Shown here: piece by piece, positions 47,422 to 59,620 of the stretch
Numbering within the stretch: the first letter of the stretch is position 1
Layout of the letters: each line of letters starts with the position of its first letter
NCBI GenBank assembly: GCA_949361645.1
Contig: OX442431.1
Coordinates: 2,847,122 to 2,911,121, forward strand
Direction: 5' to 3'
DNA: 64,000 bases
DNA from: Spongilla lacustris
Lineage: Eukaryota > Porifera > Demospongiae > Spongillida > Spongillidae
The notes under the pieces: model-generated
What the model was told of the DNA's origin: nothing
Database searches by the model: none
What the model saw: the letters and a program-made list of their open reading frames with translations, nothing else
Program-made: the position numbers and the translations under genes

Positions 47422-49664
47422 TAGGGTATGTTCGGCAGTGGGTAGTGTTCGGCCCCCAACGCTTCTAAAAAGGGGCTAAGGCTTACCGAATGCTTTAAAA
47501 TTGAAACAACAAATGGAACACAATCTCCAAGGAGTTAGTTTTCAGCCAGTTCAGTTAAAGTTTCATTACAAAATTTCCTGTAGCGAGTAATATTACTTTT
47601 GTTTACCCAACCTAATTTTTTGACTAAAATGGCGCAACGTACGGTGCGCAAGTGTTACAAGGTGCGATAGGGGCAACCAGCATTTGTCAGGCAAGTTTCA
47701 TCGGTTTGTACTTTTTTGGTTGTTTCTGAACTAAGAACTGAATACACTACCACAAAATATGTTTTGCTACATACAAATCTGAAATGTCGAAGAATTTCAA
47801 TGGGGGTCGAACACACCATGGTCGAATCAAGCAATTTGGGTGTGTTCGGCATAGGGGACGAACACTGCAAAAAAGAAAAAAAAAACTTTATCAATAAAAA
47901 GATATATGTTAAGGTTGTTCAAGTGGTAGGTTTCTAATATATGAATCACAGAGCAAAATATTGCCCGGAAGGAGTGTTCGTCCGGGGGGGGGGGGGGGGG
48001 GGGGGGGGTTATTGCATATAGTAACTCATATGAAATATCTTTTTATTTCTTTGTCCTCCAACATTTACAGGCAGCTGGTGCAATACAAAAATACTTGTAC
48101 TACATTTTTGTGATTTCTCTTTTCTCTGTCAACAATGATATAAATGTATTCTTGAGTACCAATTATATATATATATACATGTATATATCAATTGATTTCA
48201 CTTTTCTTTGTTAAGTAAAACCTTAGCATGATTGCCATTGCACAATACCTATATGGCGCTTCATTGCCACACATTATACATGTATGATCTAGTGATGGAA
48301 CGTCAGTACCTCAAGTACTCTCATGAGAGTATGATAGCTGCTATAAAGGAAGTAAGAGAAAGTCACATGTCTAGGCATGCAGCATCAAAGGCCTATGGTG
48401 TACCACGATCCACACTCTGTGACAAGTTGGACGGAAAGAGCCCAGAGGATTGAAAAATGGGTCCTAGTACTGTGTTGACAAAGGCTGAGGAAGCAATGCT
48501 AGCAGCATTCTGTATCAAGTTTCTGAAATGTGGCTTCCCCATAAATCGTCAGGATCTTTGTGATATTTAAGGATGGCAGGCCAGGCTTTTGCTGGTTTCA
48601 GGGTTTTATGCGACGGAACCCTGAACTTACAGAACGATCTGCAGAAATGTTGACAGCGGGGAGGGCAGTTGTAACTGAAGCTGCCATTCGAAAATGGTTT
48701 CGTGACATCCAGGCCTATATTGTGGAGGAGGAAGAAGCTGCAGATCTCTTGCAGGCTCCAGAACAAATCTTCAACTTTGATGAGTCGAATTTTCTCCTTG
48801 CCAGGAAGAAGGGGAATGTTCTGGGACCTGTAAACTATAAAAGCTTCTTACAAACATCAAAAAAAAATGATAAAGAAGGCTTAACAGTACTGATGGGCTA
48901 TTCTGCTGCAGGGAAAATGGCACCTCCTATGATAATATATGCATACAAGCAGCACATTCCCCATGACATAGCAGAGGCAGTTGAAGCTGTTGATCCCACT
49001 TGGGCAATTGGTAAGTCTGAGACAGGTTGGATGACGAGTGCTACCTTCTATGACTATATGTCGCAAGTTTTTGAGCCATGGCTTGTACAGAGCAACATCC
49101 CAAGGCCTGTCTTGGTATATGCTGATGGTCACAAGTCCCACCTTTCCCTGGAAGTGGCTGAATTCTGTACATCAAAGGGTATTCTGCTTGTTGCTCTTTA
49201 CCCTAATTCTACCCACTTGCTTCAACCACTTGATGTTTCAGTTTTTAAGAGCCTGTGGGCCACTGCCAAAAACAAATGGAAGGAAACACACTTGAACAAA
49301 AACATCAGCAAAAAAAGTTTTCCTACAGTCTTCAAGGGTGCTGTTGATCAAATAACCCTTAGTACTGTTGTGAATGGCTTTAGGAAGTCAGACCTTTACC
49401 CGCTGGATCCAGGAAAGGTAGATTATAGTAAGTGTGTTAGGGATCACCTACAACAAGAGTGTGAAGAAGCAGAACTGTCGTCTCCAGTTAGTGATCCAGC
49501 TGTATTTCAAATGAGGTGTGGCCTTCGCTTTCTTGAAGAGCGTATAGGGCATACAAAGTTATGGCTGTTTGAGTCAGCTTATGGTGGGGAATGGCAAGGA
49601 GACATAGAAGACACATCACTTTACTTGCTGTGGGCCTCTGCTAAAGAGATTGCAGAAGCATCAG

Positions 49665-50105
49665 TGGATGATGGTCCCTCAGGTGGAGGAGGTGATGGTC
49701 CCTCAGGTAGAGGAAATGGTGATCCCTCAGGTGGAGGAAATGATGTTGATGATGATCCCTCAGGTGGAGGAAATGATGTTGATGATGATCCCTCTGGTGG
49801 AGGACATCATGATCCCTCAGGTGGAGGAGATGACAATCTCTCAGTTGGAGGAGATGATGATCCCTCAGGTAGAGGAGATGGTGATCCCTCAGGTGGAGGA
49901 AATGATGTTGATGATGATCCCTCAGGTGGAGGACATGATGATCCCTCAGGTGGAGGAAATGATGTTGATGATGGCCCCTCAGGTGGAGGAGATGATGATC
50001 TCTCAGTTGGAGGAGATGATGGCCTCTCAGTTGGAGGAGATGATGGCCTCTCAGGTGGAGGAGATGGTGATTCCTTAGCTGGAGGAAATGATGATCCCTC
50101 AGACG
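49665..50105 (+). repeat. In-frame Asp/Pro/Ser/Gly repeat
   Basis: Variable-length units built from GATGATCCCTCAGGTGGAGG, translating as DDPSGGG with inserted N-D-V-D. Located between the transposase core and its basic tail. Confidence 0.92.
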
Positions 50106-50384
50106 GTGAAAGGCGAGAAGAACTGCCAAGTGATGACCCAAATGATGTAAGATCAAATTGCCCATCAACATCAAGCTTGCATAACAGGCTGCCAACTTCA
50201 GTCACTCCAATTCTGACGAAGCATTTAGTAGACCGATTAATAACATTGTCTAAGCCTAGCAACCAAACTGGAAGGAAAAGAAAACGCTCTTTATCAGCTA
50301 GTGTGTACGCTTTAACCAGCAAGAAATGGCGAGAATTGCGTGAAGCAGAAGAGGCTGAAAAAAAGTTAAAAAAGCAATCTAAGA

Positions 50385-50930
50385 AAGGAGTTGAGAAAGG
50401 GAAAGGTAAGAAAGGAAATGAGAAAGGGAAAGGTAAGAAAGGAGATGAGAAAGGGAAAGGTAAGAAAGGAGTTGAGAAAGGGAAAGGTAAGAAAGGAAAT
50501 GAGAAAGGGAAAGGTAAGAAAGGAGATGAGAAAGGGAAAGGTAAGAAAGGAAATGAGAAAGGGAAAGGTAAGAAAGGAGATGAGAAAGGGAAAGGTAAGA
50601 AAGGAGATGAGAAAGGGAAAGGTAAGAAAGGAGATGAGAAAGGGAAAGGTAAGAAAGGAAATGAGAAAGGGAAAGGTAAGAAAGGAGATGAGAAAGGGAA
50701 AGGTAAGAAAGGAGTTGAGAAAGGGAAAGGTAAGAAAGGAAATGAGAAAGGGAAAGGTAAGAAAGGAGATGAGAAAGGGAAAGGTAAGAAAGGAAATGAG
50801 AAAGGGAAAGGTAAGAAAGGAGATGAGAAAGGGAAAGGTAAGAAAGGAGATGAGAAAGGGAAAGGTAAGAAAGGAGATGAGAAAGGGAAAGGTAAGAAAG
50901 GAGATGAGAAAGGGAAAGGTAAGAAAAGAG
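50385..50930 (+). repeat. 27-bp coding repeat, about 20 copies (KKGDEKGKG)
   Basis: Each unit encodes nine residues with Asp, Asn or Val at one position (GAT, AAT, GTT); other bases are almost unchanged. Antisense frames rich in Leu/Ser are shadows of this array. Confidence 0.95.
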
Positions 50931-51661
50931 CAGAGAAACAGGGAATGATAGATCAAACAGATGAAGATGATTCTGGTGGGGATTGGAAATGCATGGTGTG
51001 TGATTCCAGTTTCTTTCAACAAGAAGAAGATGGCGTTGAATGCAAGTGGGTGCAGTGTCAGAAGTGTGATGAAACATCACATGTCACTTGCATCCCAGAA
51101 GTGCACAGAATATATTTCTCTTTTGATAGTGAAGATGAAGAGGAATACATTTGTCCAAACTGCACAAATCTTGCTGAAGACAGTGACAATTACATGTGAC
51201 TCAGTTGAGTTCCACAGCCCTGAAGTGCAAGTTGCCAGACGTATAGGCTGCTTAATAAGATGATTCCAATTCCTGCATGCAAGTATATATAGCATGCCTC
51301 AATGCTGACTGATGATTCCTGGATCTGTAGATATTTTACTCATTTTTTATAATAGTAAGAATGTTTAAATGACTCATTGCGAATGATTGTGCTATATGCG
51401 ATGACGAACACTGCCTAATCGCACTGCCGAAATAACCCTTAGCGCTGCCGACTACTGCCGAACGCTACCGTAGTGACTTTAATATTTTATTACATTTTCA
51501 ATAGACAAAAAAAAAATCACCTAAAGTGATACTGTTGTTCTAAAGTGGTTTAGGTTTCTAAAAGTGCATGTAGTATATTTTTTTAATTCCGAATATCCGT
51601 AAGGCTATTTATTGTACATCAAATTTTCGCGCGACTGCCGAACACTACCGAATCTACCCTA

Positions 51662-53039
51662 GAGAAATCCAAAATACGGTCACAATTTTCGACGTAATTT
51701 AGATCACCAGTTTCCGCCTACGCATACGCAATTTATTAAAGTACCTACCTAAACCTGTCATATACTGCTACGAATCGTCGATATCAATCCTCACGCCGCG
51801 CCAGTATAGCAATATAAACTTACTCACTTCTCTTTCCATGCCTCCAGAGGGTGAAAACACTCTGTATAGAATTGTTTATGCCCATACCATAGTAAGGCTT
51901 CTATACCACTTATAGTATAAAGTACACGAATAACAAGCATTAATTAGCACCTTGCACCAACACAGTTTATCCTGCCCATGATTCAGGAATATAATAGGCC
52001 TATACAGGGGACATTAGAAGGAGTTCTGACTGTCAGTTCAGTTGCATCAATATCCTACCTGACAGATACTAGCAGACACTATAGTGATAGGGGGGAGTAG
52101 CTGAACTGGTATTATAGGACGCCAACATCGCTTGCGCGTCCTATAATACCAGTTCAGCTACTCCCCCCTATCACTATAGTGTCTTGCTAAATGTAGGTCT
52201 GTATAATATTTGATAATATCCGAAATCCTTACTTAAATTGGTGCCTATACAAATCCCACATCACCAATTAAAAATCACGTGCATGCGCGTCACGTAAGAC
52301 GGAGAACAAGAAGGCCGTGGAATGGTAGGTTATGTTATGAACGTCTGAGACTGAGTACTCATTGTTCTACTTAAAATGTAGCACTGAATTGTTTTCTTCG
52401 TCAGTGCATGTGTCAGTATAGTAAGAAATTACATTGACGATGTTCTGCGGTATGTGGGAGGGAAGAACGAAGATGCAAGAGTGGTGCTTCTAACAGAAGA
52501 TAGAACAAAGCCGTTTTCGGAGTATCACGTGTCCAAAAGTGGAGGCCATCAGGGAAGAGACCGCACCGAAGACAAATTGAGGCACTTACTACTGGCCGCA
52601 CTTGCATCTGGACATACGTTGTTGGGTAAGTGCATGCATGCATACATATGCCATCAAGCATACATGTATTCTGTGCATGTACATGCATTATTAGTCGTTT
52701 GTGTAATATATGTACCTCGTCGTGCACCTTGGCCGGTGTTAGATGTGCAATGTTTTGGATTGTGTGTTGTATTCAAATGAATAAAACTCTATTTTTGCAT
52801 ATGTGTACACAATATGAGCAACATGCACCATTATATACAGCACATCCCAATACATTGCACATTATGCTTTGATTGAATGGTTGGTTCTTTGACATGAATC
52901 ACGTTCGGTCACCTGCATAGAGATTTTGTGCAGCAATCCAAACACAGTATGTACCTCTCATGCTTATTACATTGTGTTATCCACATGGGAATTATCATAG
53001 TCCTTTTTCTAAGGCCTCACCTTGACCTGTCTTAGGACC
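51662..53039. other. Mostly non-coding; hairpin at 52075 and one exon-like frame
   Basis: Apart from the perfect hairpin, an open segment at about 52413-52625 sits between an AG and a GTAAGTG donor and reads IVRNYIDDVLRYVGG... to LRHLLLAALASGHTLL. It has no recognised domain, and partner exons were not found. Confidence 0.4.
52075..52183. repeat. Perfect 46-bp inverted repeat, 17-nt loop
   Basis: Left arm 52075-52120 starts GACACTATAGTGATAGGGGG. Right arm 52138-52183 is its exact reverse complement. It may be a young fold-back element or an assembly artefact near a palindrome; a transcript would form a strong hairpin. Confidence 0.95.
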
Positions 53040-53610
53040 TCTGCCCACACCTGCCATTGCAGCCCATCCCCATAACTGGCCTGTGGAACCTCTGGGGTGT
53101 GGATTTGATTGGTCCACTAACATTTACACCACATGGCAATCAGTACATAATTGTTGCAACAGACTACTTTTCGAAATGACCAGAAGCTGCACCATTACAG
53201 CACACTTTATCTAGCATCAAACATAATCACTGACCAGGGCAGTGAGGTAACATTTAATTAACACAACTTCGCCAACGTTATATGTACCCACAGTCACACA
53301 CAGCTGAAGATTCATTCCACAGATCACACTCACCTGAGATCCAGCTGCACCTTCATATACACCCCCAAGTTCCCACACCATTCCATCCTTATATTGATGT
53401 ACATTTCTAAGCACTTCAATTCATATTTATAAATGATACACTCTCATTCTATAAAGCTGCAGAAAGATGCATGTATTTACGTTTCAAGCATATGAACTTT
53501 CCATGACTGCCTATGCTTGAAATTGATCATCGAATGACGTCAGCCTATTATCCACAATCTAATTGATTGTGTGAAAGAATGAATCAAACAATAATAAGGT
53601 ACCTCATATA
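53040..53610 (+). pseudogene. Retroelement integrase remnant
   Basis: PITGLWNLWGVDLIGPLTF and IIVATDYFSK followed by a TGA and PEAA appear at 53068-53195, then ITDQG near 53225. SAYYPQSN, a TGA, and CERMNQTIIRYL lie at 53540-53610. These match the integrase core (first D, second D in DQG, and the E in ERxNQT). Stops, and about 250 bp of unrelated sequence between the parts, show decay. Different from the copy at 1694-2768. Confidence 0.75.
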
Positions 53611-54959
53611 CACATATTATAATTGGACAGTTTACACGAAAATTGCTCTTTTTAAATAATATTATTATTATTAATGAAGCACAATTTTAGTGGAAACTGT
53701 TCCAATAATATAATTATTTCATTTAGGAAAGAGGTATTCGCGAATATGATTATGTTCTTCTGCCGTGTAACATTCCAAGCCACTGGTTTCTTGCTATATG
53801 TCTAATGCACTTCCATTCGTTCATGTATGTGGCGGATACACTGTATATGGCTTCCATTTAAGTAGTTCAAGATATTATGCTTAGCCATGCTTGCAACTTC
53901 AGATGTCACTACAGCTCTTCAGAAGGTAAATATCACACTAATGATTAAAATACAACTGTTGGTTTTGAAACATTGACGCACATGCAGGTATTGGATCAGC
54001 AACTTGTCTCCATGTGTGAAGGAGTGCAAAGTGACTTGCCTTATCCTACAAAGTGTGAGGAAGTACACAGTAAGCAAAACAATGTATAAAACATGACAGT
54101 AGTTTTTATCATTTTTCATTATTATTAGGTTCTCCAAAGCTATACATTTAAAGATTTATTACCCAGTTTTAGACAACCAATTCCAGAAGTGAAGCTAGTG
54201 GAACCCCTGCCAGAGAGGTGCTTCTATGAAAATCATACAAATTGTGGAAGGCAGGGAAAATTCCACCCTACATGTATGTCAACAAGTAAGCCAATATTGC
54301 GTGGATACTAACATTCTTGTCAATTTTGATTTAGTGACATGAAGATTACATTGAAGTATATATATGCTCTGAAAAAGAGGTTAAAGAATGCATACAACAA
54401 ATTATTCCATATGAACTTTATATTATCCTGAAGGAATTTTAAGAACAATCTGTCAGTATACATCTAGTCAAAATCATTCTTTAGAACACTCTTCATGCCA
54501 AGACAGAAGAAAGGAGCACTGCCGCCTCCAATTAAACATCTGATGTCGTGAAAGAACTTCTGTCTTGTTTTTAACTGAATTGTTTTCATTATATAACTTC
54601 TGTCTTCTTATGTTTAAATTGCTTTCATTATATAAATTCTGTCTTGTATTTAAATTATAAATTAGCTATTCATTACATTAAACATCTGATGCCGTGAAAG
54701 AAATCTGTCATGGTTTTAAATTGCTTTCAGTATATAACTTCCAAATTATCAATTAGAACTTCTGTTCTGTGTTAAAATTGTTTTCATTATAAATTTGTCT
54801 GCCTTAGCGGTTGCGATTTCGGTGAGAATCGTTTTCTCTTTTTAATTTTAATTACCAGTGGTTGTCAAACGCTAACAGTTGCGATTTCGGTGAGGATCGA
54901 CTTCTCTTTTTAATTATACACGCTATGATTACTAGTGGTTGTCAAAATCAAATCTCCTT
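53611..54959. other. Non-coding; possible small unrecognised exons and duplicated segment
   Basis: Exon-like pieces at 53888-53926, 53988-54070 and 54166-54285 have AG/GT borders but no recognised protein. At 54800-54945 a segment of about 75 bp (GTTGCGATTTCGGTGAG...ACTAGTGGTTGTCAAA) is tandemly duplicated. Confidence 0.35.
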
Positions 54960-55130
54960 TCTGTCAGGGAATTGAGTCCGCCTCCTCCCCCGGACTGTAT
55001 TCCCTGGATGTACAATATTTTACACCGACCGTGTTCCCTAGGGAGTTGGGTCCGGGGGGGACCGTATTCTTTAAGGGAATACGGTCCGCCGGACCGAAAA
55101 TTGGGCCGGACCGTATACCCTATGACACCG
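54960..55130. repeat. GGTCCGG palindrome-rich repeat, copy 2 (inverted)
   Basis: Reverse-complement counterpart of 43638-43790. Confidence 0.85.
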
Positions 55131-55334
55131 GGACCAAGCCAAAGAAAACGGTTCGTTAGCAAGGAGAACTCTCAGTTTAAGATATCCGAAGAACAAAGGT
55201 AGGCCTATCAATAAAATTAAAAAGAGGCCTATATATATATACTCAGACTACACATAAGAGGATACATCGCAACGAATACACTAAGCCATATATTATATTG
55301 AACACTTCTGGCAGAGACCAATAAAATTAGGGGA

Positions 55335-55620
55335 ACAAGTAAATCAAAAACATCTCTATCGAGAAAGTGATTGGTGGTATGTAGGATTGGTGGTGCAAAA
55401 AGCAAGGAAACAAGGTACAGTACGTTAAAGTGAGGTTTGGTAGGATCCTACAACTATAACAATCCTGCATATAGGCTTCTTCATTTGCAAATTCAGGACT
55501 GTGAGTTGTAGGATCCTACCAAACCTCACTTTAACGTACTGTACCTTGTTTCCTTAATTGCTTTTTGCACCACCAATCCTACATACCACTTCTCGATAGA
55601 GAAGTTTTTGATTTACTTGT
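55335..55620. mobile_element. Fold-back MITE, ~115 bp arms
   Basis: The left arm starts ACAAGTAAATCAAAAAC and ends near 55455 at GGTAGGATCCTACAACT. The right arm from about 55502 is its reverse complement with few mismatches. Central spacer about 45 bp. Confidence 0.9.
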
Positions 55621-56929
55621 ATACATTTGCAATATGTTTGACGTAAATATAGCAGAGATCATATAGAATTTCCTGGTATAGTGACACAATTCCCTTAGCC
55701 GGGAACCCATCCGGGAATGCATCATGATCCGCTTTGGTCGTGTCGGCACTTAATCGGATCGAGTCGGTTTGGGCGTGATCTATGTACCGCATGTTAAAAT
55801 AGCATCCGATGATATGTACAGGTTTGCATAACCCACCGCTAAAAAGGAATGTCGTTTAGGTACATGTAGGTCCAGGCTACATGTAGGTCCAGGTTAGGCC
55901 TACATGGGTCCAGGCTGGTACTGGTGGTGATGAAAGATGAGGAGAGTATAGGGGTGAAGATAAGGATAACTATTCAGGTGAATTTGAAGTTGACTAAAAC
56001 TGACTAAAACTTAACTTTTGCCTAGCAAGTACTTGCATCAGTTGTGTAGAATCTGATGTACATGTATACAACTTTGCATGCCCTCCTGAAGATAAATATA
56101 ATTTCATTGCATACCTTCAACAATAGGATCATTGTGTGCTATGTGAACTGCATTGTTGTCCTATAGGCTGCTCCCTTGTACATGTAAGCAAAATTAATAC
56201 TACTGAGTAGTGCTGAACTAATTTTTGGTCACTGGTCATATATAAAGCCATAGGCCGGCTACATAGGTCCAGGGTGGCACCGATGGTGATGAAAGATGAG
56301 GAGAGTAAGGGTGAAGATAAGGCGGATAACTATTCAGATGAAATTGAAGTTGACTAAAACCCAACTTTTGCATAGCAAGTACTTGCGTTGTGTAGATGTA
56401 CATGTACAATTTTGCCCTCCTGAAGATAAATGTAATATTCATTGTACTGGTATACCTTCAACAATAGGATCATTGTGTGCTATGCAAACTGGTTATCCTA
56501 CATGTAGGCTACCTGGGGTACTCCCTTGTACATGTAGCAAGTTCTAGAGATCATACATGTATGTTTTTAAAGCACACACTATATTTGTACACGTAGCACC
56601 TATATACAAACCACACTGTGTGCAGAGGTGGGTTTTGGTGGTGATGGCATAGGTCTCTTGGGAGTGTGCTTTGGGTCTGATGCAAAGCCTTTGCCCTAGT
56701 GGTAGAGGCATTTAAGTCTGATGCATAAAGTCCTGGTACTTTGTTGTTCTAGGGTTCGATATCAAGAGCTGTTTTAAAAGTCTGTGCATGGAACTGTTTC
56801 TATGGAGATGAGAAAACATGTTACATGGGGACAATCCTGCATGTATTTTTTTTTGTACTGGGGAAGAGAGCAGGGTCCAGGAACACAATGCTGCATGGGA
56901 CTGACCATCTGGAGTCATCCACCTCAGAC

Positions 56930-57020
56930 TCAGCGAATTTACTAAGAACTGGAGTTTTGAACCTACTACCAGGCAAGTTGTCAGCTGGTCTGGAGAGGGC
57001 ATGCACTTCTTCATCAGGTC
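56930..57020 (+). pseudogene. Tyrosine-recombinase fragment, short copy
   Basis: The AGCGAATTTACTAAGAACTG stretch and following bases duplicate the start of the recombinase remnant at 59190-59290. Confidence 0.5.
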
Positions 57021-57199
57021 CAGGGTAGACCTATATAGGCACATGTAGGTCCAGGGTAGGGTGCATGTAGATCCATGTTAGGCCTGCTGCCTGCATAGGT
57101 CCAGGGTGGTACTGGTGGTGATGAACACGTAGGCAAAGATGAGAGTGAAGATGAGGATAACTATTCTGATGAAATTGAAGTTGACTTTTGCCTAGCAAG

Positions 57200-58597
57200 T
57201 AAGGCTTGAAACCTGTTAGTTTAGAAAAAACCGGTTGTAACAGGTTATTAAAATTAAAAAAACCGGTCGGTCACGGCTGTTTCGGTCGTGACATTAGGTT
57301 TTAAAATTAGATCATAATGATTGAATTACGGTATTTCCAATTCATGGTGGACTCGAAGCTCATTAACAAACACCTAAAATCGGGGACGGTTTATTCACTA
57401 CCTTTTAGAGGAACACATGATTTTATAGTTGAAATAGTTCGAGCATACACTTTAGTTTACATAACATCCATGACGCATATTAACTCAACGATTCTAACTT
57501 AGAAACAACGCTGGCGCATATGATGGCACTTTCGTGGCGGGAAATCGTATCGTGTTTGCTTTCGTATTGTACGAAATCGCGCTTATAAAAGTGGCTATTA
57601 TTTTTCGAGGCCAACTAGCTAAGCCAGGTAAGTGATAATATGGCTTCTATAATTTACTACACGCCTTCTAACAGTGAAAAAAACCATTGGTTTTACTATG
57701 AATATTTAACCACACCGCGTACGATCTATATGATTGTACGTGTAAATTGGAAGACCTTTGTAGAGTTTGCAAGTGCAAGCTTTTCAAAGATCACCTATCC
57801 ATGCATCCACCAAGGGATTTTGCAAGCCTTCCATATTGACACTGGGCAGGACAGCTATGAGATCCACCCCCAGAAGTTATGTATATCCTTGAGGCACATT
57901 ACTAAGTGCTTCTGCTCAAAAGATGACACCATTCCATGGAGATATATTTGCATGTTTCATGGCCTAGCTGTAATGTTCATAAGCCATTTTATACAGCATG
58001 CTGGAAGAAGACAGGAAAGTTGAGGGAGTATTCCAGCAGACAAAAATAGCACTAGCTACCACAGGTCCATATCCCACCATTGAGGGAACAGCAATATCCA
58101 ATTTGCTNNNNNNNNNNNNNNNNNNNNNNNNNNNNNNNNNNNNNNNNNNNNNNNNNNNNNNNNNNNNNNNNNNNNNNNNNNNNNNNNNNNNNNNNNNNNN
58201 NNNNNNNNNNNNNNNNNNNNNNNNNNNNNNNNNNNNNNNNNNNNNNNNNNNNNNNNNNNNNNNNNNNNNNNNNNNNNNNNNNNNNNNNNNNNNNNNNNNN
58301 NNNNNNNATAATTATATAATAAAGTTGCTATAAATATGTACCACGTGAGATGGATCCCTGCCTTCCGTTGTTCGCTCTCGTCCGCTTATTGTTTTTCGTG
58401 CCCAGCAGTAAGGCGCGCGTAACTCCTCTATAAAATACCAACCGGTCGGTTGAGGTTGTTCAAAATTTCTAACAACCGGTTGAGGCGGTTATTTAGCCAA
58501 AATATAACCAGTTGAGGCGGTTATTTGATTCTCGCAATCGGTTAACCGCCGGTTAACCGGTTAACCGGAGCTCCGGAACAACCGGTTTCAAGCCTTA
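57200..58597. mobile_element. hAT-like element with 8-bp target duplication
   Basis: Ends are TAAGGCTTGAAACC and its exact reverse complement (14 bp). CTAGCAAG is directly repeated outside (57192-57199, 58598-58605), and the flanking module A reads on across the insertion as in its other copies. Eight-bp duplications are typical of hAT. The interior is rich in AACCGGTT motifs. It has a 127-codon frame at 57640-58023 without recognised domains. It contains the 200-bp gap. Probably non-autonomous. Confidence 0.85.
58108..58307. other. Assembly gap (200 N)
   Basis: A run of N inside the hAT-like element; true length unknown. Confidence 1.
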
Positions 58598-59174
58598 CTA
58601 GCAAGTTCTTGCATTGTGTAGATGTACATGTACAACTTTGCCCTCCTGAAGATAAATATAATATTCATTGTATACCTTCAACAATAGTATCATTGTGTGC
58701 TATGTAAACTGGTTATCCTAGGCTGTTATGTAGTAGTACATGTACATGTAGTTGTACATGTACATGTAGCTGAGAACATATGTTTTTAATGCACACACCA
58801 TATTTGTAGCACCTAGACATGTATACAAACCACACTGTGTGCAGAGGTGGGTTTTGGTGGTGATGGCATAGGCTCAAGCATTAGCTTCACAATCAAGTAC
58901 ATGATGGGAGGCGGGGGTGTGTGGAGCCGGTGGACTAGTGTGCTTTGGGTCTGATGCAAAGCCTTTGCCCTAGTGGTAGAGGCATTTAAGTCTGATGCAT
59001 AAGTTACTGGTACTTTGCTCTTCCAGGGTTCAATATCAAGAGCTGTTTTAAAAGTCAGTTTGGAACTTTCTATGGAGATGAGACGACGTGTTACATGAGG
59101 ATAATCCTGCATGTATCTATTTATTTATTTTTGTACTGGGGAAGAGCAGCAGGGTCCAGGAACCCAATGATGCT

Positions 59175-59620
59175 TGAGACTGACCTCGGCGAATTTACTC
59201 AAGAACTGGAGTTTTGACCCTAGGTTCCACCCTACCAGGCAAGATGTCAGCTGGTCTGAAGAGGGCAAGCACTTCTTCATCAAGTGGTCCAAAACCAACC
59301 AAATGGGCAGGTGTGTTGAGCGTACCAAAGGCTGCAGGCACATGTGCCCAGTTCCAGCAGTGGAGGCCTATAGAGAATGCTGTCGCTGTTCCACTCACTC
59401 CTCACCCCTCTTCCACTTCAAAGATGGGAGACCACTCACATCTAAGAGCTTCTGCTCCACCTTTCTATCCCTGGTACGGTGGAGCAATGTGGCTACAATC
59501 CAGCCAAATATAGCACCCACATTGGTGCAGCAGGCCTTCCCACTGACACCATTCAGAACCTTGGAAGAGGTGAAGCAAAGCATACCATACTGGTGCAGCC
59601 ACAGTACATGTAAACTCTAA
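59175..59620 (+). pseudogene. Tyrosine recombinase catalytic-domain remnant (Crypton/DIRS-type)
   Basis: The frame contains RQDVSWSEEGKHFFIKWSKTNQM, CPVPAVEAYRECC and PLFHFKDGRPLTSKSF, in the order seen in eukaryotic transposon tyrosine recombinases (DVS..., IKxSKTD/NQ, CPVxAL, LFxFxDGRPLT). The catalytic Arg-His-Arg-Tyr set beyond SKSF is not visible, so the copy is incomplete. The family between Crypton and DIRS/Ngaro is not settled. Confidence 0.65.

Larger units (their letters stand above)
48295..51199 (+). pseudogene. pogo/Tigger-type transposase with PHD-like C-terminus; N-terminal part broken
   Basis: A psq-type helix-turn-helix (YLKYSHESMIAAIKEV...AASKAYGVPRSTL) begins near 48305. 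A TGA at 48451-48453 interrupts it, and the frame moves near 48560. From there a long open frame runs to 51199. The DDE_1 core has D in FNFDESNF, D in YADGHKSH and D in LLQPLDV, 35 residues between the last two. A DPSGGG acidic repeat, a Lys-rich repeat, and a C4HC3 PHD-like finger (CMVC, CQKC, HVTC, CPNC) follow. A PHD finger would read histone tails and could bias target choice. The 27-bp and DPSGGG arrays are in frame, so the C-terminal 880 codons remain open. The missing stretch between HTH and core may be an unspotted intron or deletion. Confidence 0.8.
47424..51659. mobile_element. pogo-like transposon, TA-flanked
   Basis: The left end GGGTATGTTCGGCAGTG and the right end read in reverse GGGTAGATTCGGTAGTG are inverted repeats, bordered by TA at 47422-47423 and 51660-51661. 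GTGTTCGGC / GAACACTGC motifs are repeated inside both ends (47448, 47838, 47865, 47970; 51405, 51458, 51635), a likely transposase-binding set. It carries one plus-strand transposase. Confidence 0.75.

Noticed and set aside
50366..51080. Antisense frames of over 200 codons rich in Leu and Ser
   Set aside because: Shadow of the 27-bp coding repeat of the pogo transposase.
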